DNA of 7,803 nt, taken from the NCBI GenBank assembly GCA_934230055.1, contig CAKQEE010000046.1, positions 1 to 7,803 on the forward strand, read 5' to 3'. Positions within the stretch are counted from its first letter, which is position 1. Every line of letters starts with the position of its first letter. A program made the position numbers and the translations under genes. The notes beneath the pieces were generated by a model. That model was given only the letters and a program-made list of their open reading frames with translations, ran no database searches and was not told where the DNA came from. Positions 1 to 4,948 of the stretch are shown here, one piece after another. Source of the DNA: an uncultured Clostridia bacterium. GTDB lineage: Bacteria; Bacillota; Clostridia; Christensenellales; Borkfalkiaceae.

Positions 1-2
1 GA

Positions 3-287
3 ACGTGGCCTTCCACTTGGTTCGTTCCGAGACTTAACGACACGGTCGCGTTCGGCAGCGTTTATAACGTTATGGCAAACTGGGGAGCAAACCACGGCGC
101 GTTCGTATACGGACACGTAGGTAAAGACCTTATCACCCTTGCAAGTATGTTCAGAATCCCCGTAACCCTCCACAACATAGCGGACAAAGATATTTACAGA
201 CCGCACGCGTGGAGCGCGTTCGGCACTAAGGATTTGGAAGGCGCGGACTATCGCGCTTGTGCAAACTATAAACAGCTTTATAAATAA
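3..287 (+). CDS. fucI: L-fucose isomerase, C-terminal part (5' end outside window)
   Basis: L-fucose isomerase interconverts L-fucose and L-fuculose in the cytoplasm, the first step of fucose catabolism (it also acts on D-arabinose). Only the last 94 codons are visible. The frame is open back to base 3, so the ATG at 72 is an internal Met and not a start. The segment TWPSTWF..PRL..F.SVYNVMANWGANHG followed by ITLASMFRIPVTLHN, YRPHAWSAFG and DYRACANY.QLYK matches, from memory, the C-terminal end of E. coli FucI almost block for block. The His of NWGANH (codon 93-95) aligns with E. coli His528, a ligand of the catalytic Mn2+. The protein ends at the usual family C-terminus, so the 3' end is intact. 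It is unrelated in function to the aromatic operon and is separated from it by a hairpin and a new promoter. The family call is very secure. Confidence 0.96.
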   Translation, partial: TWPSTWFVPRLNDTVAFGSVYNVMANWGANHGAFVYGHVGKDLITLASMFRIPVTLHNIADKDIYRPHAWSAFGTKDLEGADYRACANYKQLYK

Positions 288-329
288 GCGGTTTGCGCAA
301 AAAATAAAATTCTGCAAAATAAAAAACAC

Positions 330-359
330 CGTATCGGGGCGATTATTCGCCCCGATACG
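330..359 (+). terminator. Hairpin after fucI, probable (bidirectional) intrinsic terminator
   Basis: A perfect 12-bp inverted repeat, CGTATCGGGGCG / CGCCCCGATACG, closes a 6-base loop (ATTATT) 42 bases after the fucI stop. On the + strand the following bases are CCTTTAAAT, a poor U-tract. On the - strand the hairpin is followed by GTGTTTTTTATTTT, a good one. The position says it ends fucI transcription and insulates the downstream operon. The tracts suggest it works in both directions or better against antisense transcripts. The hairpin itself is certain; its efficiency on the + strand is an inference. Confidence 0.75.
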
Positions 360-422
360 CCTTTAAATGCGCCGTTTTTTAAGAAAGCGAGAGGGAAATT
401 TTATAAACAGCGCAAAATTTAG

Positions 423-451
423 TTGACATATTTTCGGCGATATACTATACT
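423..451 (+). promoter_or_regulatory. Sigma-A/sigma-70 promoter of the aromatic operon
   Basis: A perfect -35 box TTGACA (423-428) is followed after exactly 17 bases by TATACT (446-451), one mismatch from the -10 consensus TATAAT. A second copy of TATACT at 441-446 has only a 12-base spacer and is not favoured. The start point is predicted near 457-459, which gives the leader peptide a 5' UTR of only about 17 bases. It is the only strong promoter I see between fucI and aroF, and it sits upstream of the attenuator, so all leader-initiated transcripts would pass the terminator at 579-612. Confidence 0.88.
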
Positions 452-474
452 AACCGTAAAGGAAGCAAAAAATC

Positions 475-531
475 ATGAAAAAGACTTTCGCCTTTTATTA
501 CGAATATTTCTTTTTTAAGCCATATTTGTGA
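475..531 (+). CDS. Phe/Tyr-rich attenuator leader peptide (18 aa)
   Basis: This short ORF encodes MKKTFAFYYEYFFFKPYL. Five of 18 residues are Phe (positions 5, 7, 12, 13, 14) and four are Tyr (8, 9, 11, 17); there is no Trp. It is preceded by AAGGA (459-463), 11 bases from the ATG, and lies about 17 bases after the predicted transcription start. The stop codon (529-531) lies inside the 5' arm of the antiterminator helix, and an intrinsic terminator follows 47 bases after the stop. This is the arrangement of amino-acid biosynthetic leaders such as E. coli pheL and trpL. The inferred role is cis sensing: when charged tRNA-Phe or tRNA-Tyr is scarce the ribosome stalls here and the operon is read through. 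The peptide itself probably has no function after synthesis. I know of no named homologue. Composition, RBS, position and RNA folding all agree, but translation is not shown. Confidence 0.85.
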   Translation: MKKTFAFYYEYFFFKPYL

Positions 532-598
532 ATATCGGTTATTTTTTGCATTCTTAAAACTGAAAATCGTTTGAAGAGATGACCGTTATTCACAGATA
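523..598 (+). promoter_or_regulatory. Antiterminator helix of the Phe/Tyr attenuator
   Basis: The core 5' arm GTGAATATCGGTTAT (528-542) pairs with ATGACCGTTATTCAC (579-593): 13 Watson-Crick pairs, one G-U and one U-U mismatch (535/586). The pairing extends outward to 523/598 and inward to 547/574 with A-U and G-U pairs, giving 25 positions around a 26-base loop (548-573). The 3' arm includes the whole 5' arm of the terminator, so the two folds exclude each other. The 5' arm starts at the end of the leader ORF. A ribosome that reaches the stop codon covers it and lets the terminator form, while a ribosome stalled earlier on Phe/Tyr codons leaves it free. I see only a weak competing pairing inside the leader (504-509 with 530-535), so no strong anti-antiterminator is claimed. 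Confidence 0.8.
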
Positions 599-612
599 AC
601 GGTCATTTTTTT
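579..612 (+). terminator. Intrinsic terminator (attenuator) upstream of aroF
   Basis: A perfect 11-bp stem, ATGACCGTTAT / ATAACGGTCAT (579-589 and 596-606), closes the 6-base loop TCACAG. The last stem base begins a run of seven T (606-612). This is a textbook Rho-independent terminator, placed about 120 bases after the predicted transcription start and 72 bases before the aroF ATG. Since no gene other than the 18-codon leader precedes it, its sensible role is conditional premature termination. Its 5' arm is shared with the antiterminator helix. Confidence 0.92.
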
Positions 613-626
613 GTATATATCGTCGC

Positions 627-648
627 GGCGGCGTTTACGCGCGCCGCC
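627..648 (+). other. GC-rich hairpin in the aroF 5' untranslated region
   Basis: GGCGGCG (627-633) and CGCCGCC (642-648) form a 7-bp all-GC stem with an 8-base loop. It follows the attenuator terminator by 14 bases and ends 21 bases before the aroF SD. It is followed by an A-rich stretch, not T, so it is not a terminator in this direction. It would form only in read-through mRNA and could protect the 5' end or mark a processing site; that role is a guess. Confidence 0.5.
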
Positions 649-669
649 AAATAAAAAAACTTTTTCCGT

Positions 670-675
670 AAGGAG
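670..675 (+). promoter_or_regulatory. Ribosome binding site of aroF
   Basis: AAGGAG lies 9 bases before the ATG at 685 and fixes the aroF start. It is not part of either arm of the attenuator or of the GC hairpin, so translation of aroF does not look directly masked by these structures. Confidence 0.9.
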
Positions 676-684
676 ACTGACAGT

Positions 685-1698
685 ATGATTATCGTAGTAA
701 AACCCACAAACGAACAAAAGCAGTTCGATAACCTCGTTAAATGGATAAAAGGGCAGGGTCTTGAAGTAGACGTAAGCAGCGGCGCGCATTCGACGGTTTT
801 AGGGCTTATAGGCGACACCAGTAAAATAGATATAGACCTCGTGCGTTCGCTCGATATAGTGGAGGACGTTAAGCGTATATCCGAGCCTTATAAATGCGTA
901 AACCGCAAATTTCACCCCGAGGATACGATAGTGAACGTTGCGGGCAGAAAGTTCGGCGGAGAACATTTTCAGCTTATCGCAGGACCTTGCTCGGTAGAAT
1001 CCGAAAAACAGATAGTAGAGGTGGCAAAAGCCGTTCAGGCGGCGGGCGCGGGGCTTCTACGCGGCGGCGCGTTCAAGCCGAGAACTTCGCCGTACGCGTT
1101 CCAAGGTCTGCGCGAGGACGGACTTAAACTTCTTCTTCTTGCAAAAAGAGAAACGGGTATGCCTATCGTTACGGAAATCATGAGCGTTAGGCACATAGAC
1201 CTTTTTGCGGACGTAGACGTGGTGCAGATAGGAGCAAGGGATATGCAGAACTTCGAACTGTTAAAAGAGGTGGGCAGAATGAAAAAGCCCGTTTTATTGA
1301 AGCGCGGGCTTGCAAACACCATAGAAGAATGGCTTATGAGCGCGGAATACCTTATGAGCGAGGGCGCAAAGGATATTATTCTATGCGAACGCGGCATAAG
1401 AACGTTCGAACTGTACACGAGAAATACTTTAGACCTTTCCGCGATACCGCTCGTAAAAGAGCTTACGCACTTGCCCGTCATAGTAGATCCTTCGCACGCT
1501 TCGGGGCTTTCCCGTCTCGTAAAGCCCTTGTCGCTTGCCTCCGTGGGGGCGGGGGCGCACGGACTTATGATAGAAGTGCATAACGATCCGCCGCACGCGC
1601 TTTGCGACGGCGCGCAGTCTATCCGTCCGGAAGAGTTTGCGGAAATAGTTAAAAACGTAGACGTAATGCTGCCGCTCGTGGGCAAAGCCCGCAGCTGA
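685..1698 (+). CDS. aroF: 3-deoxy-D-arabino-heptulosonate 7-phosphate (DAHP) synthase, type I-beta with N-terminal regulatory domain
   Basis: This enzyme condenses phosphoenolpyruvate with erythrose 4-phosphate to DAHP, the committed step of the shikimate pathway, in the cytoplasm. It has 337 residues, nearly the length of the Thermotoga maritima enzyme (338). Residues 1 to about 70 match the small ferredoxin-like/ACT-like regulatory domain, and about 90-335 form the TIM barrel. Visible motifs are AGPCS (99-103), RGGAFKPRTSPYAFQG (126-141), KRG (206-208), CERG (234-237) and DPSH (268-271). Metal ligands by family alignment are Cys102, His271, Glu297 and Asp308, all present. In T. maritima the N-terminal domain mediates feedback inhibition by Tyr (and Phe), which fits a Phe/Tyr-controlled operon; the effector here is inferred. 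The start is supported by AAGGAG at 9 bases. As first gene after the attenuator, it receives the full effect of read-through. It could be annotated aroG or aroA(G) elsewhere; the function is very secure. Confidence 0.97.
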   Translation: MIIVVKPTNEQKQFDNLVKWIKGQGLEVDVSSGAHSTVLGLIGDTSKIDIDLVRSLDIVEDVKRISEPYKCVNRKFHPEDTIVNVAGRKFGGEHFQLIAGPCSVESEKQIVEVAKAVQAAGAGLLRGGAFKPRTSPYAFQGLREDGLKLLLLAKRETGMPIVTEIMSVRHIDLFADVDVVQIGARDMQNFELLKEVGRMKKPVLLKRGLANTIEEWLMSAEYLMSEGAKDIILCERGIRTFELYTRNTLDLSAIPLVKELTHLPVIVDPSHASGLSRLVKPLSLASVGAGAHGLMIEVHNDPPHALCDGAQSIRPEEFAEIVKNVDVMLPLVGKARS

Positions 1699-1714
1699 AA
1701 CGGAGTACAGTGAG

Positions 1715-2557
1715 ATGAAAATAGGCATAGTAGGCTTGGGGCTTATAGGCGGCTCGTTCGGGAAGGCGGCGGTAAAAGCGGGACACGAGGTGTTCGGCGC
1801 GGATATTTCGGAAAGCGTGCTTCAAAAGGCGGAGCTTCTTTGCGCCGTTACCGCAAGGCTTACCGAAAAAAACGCTGAAATTCTCGATTTGCTCATATCC
1901 GCGGTAAATCCTTCGGACTTTGAAGATTCGGTAAAAAAATATCTGCCGCATATGCGCGGCGGCGCGGTCGTAATGGATTTTTGCGGAACAAAGCGCGGCG
2001 TTACGGAAAAAATGCGCGAGCTGTCTGTTCGGTACGAAAAGCTTTCGTTTATCGGCGGACACCCTATGGCGGGAAGGGAATTTTCCGGCATTGAACATTC
2101 TTCCGCAACGCTTTTCCATAAAGCTTCTATGATTTTCGTGCCGGTAAAAGCGGATATTTTCGTTATAGACGAAATAAAGCGGCTGTTTTTGTCCTTAGGG
2201 TTTGAAAAAACGGTTATCACCACCGCGGAAAATCACGACAGAATGATAGCTTTTACTTCGCAAGAGTGCCACGTCGTATCCAACGCGTACGTAAAAAGCC
2301 CGTGCGCGAGGGAGCATTTCGGGTATTCCGCGGGAAGTTATAAGGATATGACGCGCGTCGCGCGGCTTTCGCCCGATATGTGGGCGGAGCTGATGACGCA
2401 AAACGCCGATTATCTTTCTTCCGAGCTTGAAATTCTGATAGGCAATCTTAACGAATATCTTGCCGCGATTAAGCGCGGAGACAAATCAAAGCTTCGCGCG
2501 CTCCTTGCGGAGGGTAACGAGATAAAACTTGCGGTAGACGTGGGCAAGGGAAAATAG
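1715..2557 (+). CDS. tyrA: Prephenate dehydrogenase, short form without ACT domain
   Basis: It oxidatively decarboxylates prephenate to 4-hydroxyphenylpyruvate, the direct precursor of tyrosine. The N-terminal Rossmann fold shows GLGLIGGS (7-14), and Asp30 at the end of the second strand suggests NAD+ preference. The catalytic-domain signature GGHPMAG (114-120) carries the conserved catalytic His116. HDRMIAF (174-180) and TSQECH (181-186) correspond to the usual D.M.A..SHLPH region, with Gln in place of the first His; from memory, TSQL.H is common in Clostridia and Bacteroidetes relatives. KDMTRVA (210-216) matches the region carrying the prephenate-binding Arg. At 280 residues it ends after the dimerisation domain, so there is no C-terminal ACT domain and no fused chorismate mutase; the mutase is in PheA. 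CGGAG (1701-1705) stands 9 bases before the ATG and the gap to aroF is 16 bases. An arogenate-specific enzyme cannot be excluded from the sequence. Confidence 0.94.
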   Translation: MKIGIVGLGLIGGSFGKAAVKAGHEVFGADISESVLQKAELLCAVTARLTEKNAEILDLLISAVNPSDFEDSVKKYLPHMRGGAVVMDFCGTKRGVTEKMRELSVRYEKLSFIGGHPMAGREFSGIEHSSATLFHKASMIFVPVKADIFVIDEIKRLFLSLGFEKTVITTAENHDRMIAFTSQECHVVSNAYVKSPCAREHFGYSAGSYKDMTRVARLSPDMWAELMTQNADYLSSELEILIGNLNEYLAAIKRGDKSKLRALLAEGNEIKLAVDVGKGK

Positions 2558-2559
2558 AA

Positions 2560-3609
2560 ATGAAAAAGATATCCGTAAAGGCAAGCAGAAACTACGATAT
2601 TTATATAACGCGCGGCTACGGCGAGCTGCAAAAAGCCGTAACCCCGATTTCTTCCGCAAAAAAAATAGCTATAATCACGGACGACAACGTGAAAAATTTG
2701 TTTGCGGAAGAATTCAAGGGCAAACTTTCCGTAATATTTCCCCGCGCGGAAATTTTTATTTTTTCCGTTCCCGCGGGTGAAAAAAGCAAAAACGGCGAAA
2801 ATTTTTTAACGCTTTTAGAAGAGCTTGCAAAGCGCGGCTTTCAGAGAAAAGACGCGGTTGTCGCGCTCGGCGGTGGAGTCGTGGGCGACCTCGCGGGGTT
2901 CGTTGCTTCCGTCTATATGCGCGGAATAAAACTTTTCGCCGTTCCCACGACTTTTTTGTCGGCGATAGATTCTTCCGTCGGCGGGAAAACCGCGATAGAC
3001 CTTAAAGAGGGAAAAAACCTTTGCGGAACGTTTTATCAGCCGCACGCCGTATATATAAATCTCGATTTCTTAAAAACTCTCCCCGAAAAGGAGATTAAAA
3101 ACGGCTACGGAGAAGCCGTTAAGTACGCGCTTTTATCTAAAAGCATCACCAAAGAAGATTTAGACGGAGGAATAACGGAAGAGCTTGTGAAAAAGTGTCT
3201 TGAAGTAAAGCGCGAAGTAGTGGAAAAGGACGAAAAAGAGGGCGGGCTTCGGCGAATACTTAACCTCGGTCATACCGTGGGACACGCCATAGAAACTCTG
3301 GCTTTATACGAGCTTTCGCACGGGGAATGCGTGGCGAAGGGAATTGCCGCCGCGATAGAGGTTTCCGATGCACTATATTCTCTTTCGGAAGAAAAAAAAG
3401 CAGAAGCGTACGCGATATTAAACAGCTATCCGTTCGATTTGTCGCTCGGGTTTTCCGCGGCGGAAATTTGCGGGCTAATAGCGGCGGATAAAAAAAGCGA
3501 GGGCGAATTCGTAAACTTCGTTACGATAAAAGAAGCGGGCGAGCCGCGCGTGGAAAAAATAGCGATAAAAGAAATAGAAAAAATTTTACAGAGGACTTAT
3601 GAAGGTTGA
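2560..3609 (+). CDS. aroB: 3-dehydroquinate synthase
   Basis: It converts DAHP to 3-dehydroquinate with loss of phosphate, using bound NAD+ and a divalent metal (Zn2+ or Co2+), as the second shikimate step. The 349-residue length is typical of the bacterial enzyme. The NAD-binding region shows GGGVVGDLAGFVAS (104-117) and PTTFLSAIDSSVGGKTAID (129-147). The C-terminal metal-binding half shows NGYGEAVKYALL (181-192), LNLGHTVGHAIE (234-245) and LSHGE (252-256). The family zinc ligands map to Glu185, His238 and His254, all present. The gene starts 2 bases after the tyrA stop; its SD AAGGG (2546-2550) lies inside the tyrA 3' end, so the two are probably translationally coupled. Its 3' end overlaps aroA by 11 bases. 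The assignment is very secure. Confidence 0.98.
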   Translation: MKKISVKASRNYDIYITRGYGELQKAVTPISSAKKIAIITDDNVKNLFAEEFKGKLSVIFPRAEIFIFSVPAGEKSKNGENFLTLLEELAKRGFQRKDAVVALGGGVVGDLAGFVASVYMRGIKLFAVPTTFLSAIDSSVGGKTAIDLKEGKNLCGTFYQPHAVYINLDFLKTLPEKEIKNGYGEAVKYALLSKSITKEDLDGGITEELVKKCLEVKREVVEKDEKEGGLRRILNLGHTVGHAIETLALYELSHGECVAKGIAAAIEVSDALYSLSEEKKAEAYAILNSYPFDLSLGFSAAEICGLIAADKKSEGEFVNFVTIKEAGEPRVEKIAIKEIEKILQRTYEG

Positions 3610-4948
3610 AATATTCCCCTCTAAACTTTCGGGCGAAATAGCCGCCCCGCCGTCTAAATCTTATCTTCACAGGCTTATAATAGCGGCGTTTCTTTGCGGA
3701 AAAGAGATAATAATTCATACGGGCGAGCTTTCGGAGGACGCGCGCGCCACTCTCGGCGCGGTAAAGTCGCTAGGCGGCAGCGTCGAGTTCGGGAAAGGCT
3801 TCGTAAAAGTTTGCGGAGGGGGTGAAAAAGGCGCACACGGCGGCGCAAACGACTGCCGCGAATCCGCAAACGACCCCGTAGAAGTCGATTGCGGAGAGAG
3901 CGGCTCTACGCTGCGGTTTTTAATGCCCGTTGCGGCGGCGCTCGGCGTAAGGGCGCGTTTTACGGGCAAGGGCAGGCTTTCTTCCCGCCCGATAAAAGCA
4001 CTCGCGGACTGCATGAACGCATTTAAGCAAACGGTAGACGGAAGAGAAATACTATCGCCGCTACCCGCGGGCGATTACGAGATAGAAGGTTCGGAAAGTT
4101 CGCAATATATAACGGGAATGTTGTTTGCGCTGTCCTGTCTCGGCGGCGGAAGCCTTACCGTAACGGGAAAGGAAGTCAGCCGCGGCTACGTGGAAATAAC
4201 GATAGACGTGCTTAAAAAATTCGGCGTGCGGATAGAAAGGGAGAAAAACGTTTTTAAGATAAAATCGGGCTTTAACGCTTGTGAAAACGAGTTTTTTACG
4301 GAAGGCGACTGGTCGGGCGCGGCTTTTCCGTTGTGCGCGGCGGCAGTTTGCGGCGAAGTTTCCGTTACGGGGCTTACCTCCTCTTCCGAACAGGGCGATT
4401 TTGCAATTATAGAAATATTAAAAAGCTTCGGCGCGGAAACGGAATTTTTCGGCGGCGACGAAAATGGCGGCGATAGACGCGGCGGCGAGAACGGTAGCGA
4501 TAACGGCGAGCGTAAAAACGGCGTTCGCGTAAAAAAACGCGAACTTAACGGCATAGAGGTAGATTTGAAAGACGTTCCCGACCTTGCGCAGGCGATAGCT
4601 GCGGTGGCGGCTTTCGCAAATGGCAAAACGGTGCTTTATTCGGCGGACAGGTTAAGGATAAAAGAAAGCGACAGAATTGCCGCGATAATAAATACCCTTG
4701 CCGCGGCCGGGATAAAAGCGGAATATTCGGAAAGCCGCGGCGGAACGATAACGATAGAGGGCGGAAGCCCTGAGGGCGCGGCGTTTTCCGGCGGGAACGA
4801 CCACAGAACGGTTATGTCCGCGGCGGTTATCGCGCTCGGTGCGGCGGGCGGTTCCGAAATTTGCGGCGCGGAAGCTGCGGCGAAATCTTATCCCGAATTT
4901 TTTAACGATATAATAAGGCTCGGAGGCAAGGTAAATGTCTGTATTTAA
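3599..4948 (+). CDS. aroA: 5-enolpyruvylshikimate-3-phosphate (EPSP) synthase
   Basis: It transfers the enolpyruvyl group of PEP to shikimate 3-phosphate, the sixth shikimate step and the target of glyphosate in sensitive forms. Motifs run in order: PPSKSYLHR (17-25), CGESGSTLRF (98-107), LSSRP (127-131), SSQY (167-170), DVPDLAQA (325-332), RIKESDR (353-359), NDHR (400-403) and AAKSYPEFF (427-435). By alignment with E. coli, catalytic or ligand residues are Lys20, Asp328, Glu356, His402, Arg403 and Lys429. With 449 residues it is about 20 longer than E. coli AroA (427). The excess is explained by a Gly/Asp/Asn/Arg-rich loop at about 285-309, and perhaps 73-93. The ATG lies in the last codons of aroB (11-base overlap), with GAGG only 4 bases upstream, so coupling to aroB translation is likely. 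Glyphosate sensitivity cannot be told from this. Function is very secure. Confidence 0.97.
   Translation: MKVEIFPSKLSGEIAAPPSKSYLHRLIIAAFLCGKEIIIHTGELSEDARATLGAVKSLGGSVEFGKGFVKVCGGGEKGAHGGANDCRESANDPVEVDCGESGSTLRFLMPVAAALGVRARFTGKGRLSSRPIKALADCMNAFKQTVDGREILSPLPAGDYEIEGSESSQYITGMLFALSCLGGGSLTVTGKEVSRGYVEITIDVLKKFGVRIEREKNVFKIKSGFNACENEFFTEGDWSGAAFPLCAAAVCGEVSVTGLTSSSEQGDFAIIEILKSFGAETEFFGGDENGGDRRGGENGSDNGERKNGVRVKKRELNGIEVDLKDVPDLAQAIAAVAAFANGKTVLYSADRLRIKESDRIAAIINTLAAAGIKAEYSESRGGTITIEGGSPEGAAFSGGNDHRTVMSAAVIALGAAGGSEICGAEAAAKSYPEFFNDIIRLGGKVNVCI
4451..4510 (+). repeat. Degenerate 15-base tandem repeat inside aroA
   Basis: Three consecutive 15-base units each begin GGCGGCGA (4451-4465, 4466-4480, 4481-4495), and a more diverged fourth unit follows (4496-4510). 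They encode GGDEN, GGDRR, GGENG and SDNGE. The repeat length is a multiple of three and the reading frame continues into the conserved DVPDLAQA block, so the gene is not broken. It sits where the family has a short loop between a helix and the next strand, and looks like a low-complexity expansion by slippage or recombination. Confidence 0.7.

Noticed and set aside
72..287. Independent 71-residue gene starting at ATG 72
   Set aside because: The frame is open to base 3 and the upstream residues continue the L-fucose isomerase homology, so this ATG is internal to fucI.
441..446. Alternative -10 box TATACT five bases upstream
   Set aside because: Its spacing to TTGACA is only 12 bases, whereas the second copy at 446-451 has the optimal 17.
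452..684. T-box riboswitch or other known aromatic riboswitch in the aroF leader
   Set aside because: No T-box sequence (TGGNACCGCG-like) and no long specifier stem are present, and the leader is short. The aromatic mini-ORF with competing helices explains the region better. Repeated NAG triplets for TRAP binding are also absent.
586..818. Minus-strand reading frames across the attenuator and start of aroF
   Set aside because: They overlap the terminator hairpin and conserved aroF coding sequence, resemble no family I know, and have no promoter or ribosome binding site that I can see.
1035..2223. Long minus-strand frames opposite aroF and tyrA (for example 1035-1685 and 1649-2119)
   Set aside because: They lie wholly opposite well-recognised genes, and long antisense open frames are common with this codon bias. 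The translations show no recognisable domain.
4451..4525. Frameshift or disruption in aroA caused by the low-complexity stretch
   Set aside because: Conserved EPSP synthase motifs occur in the same frame on both sides of the repeat, so the gene is intact.
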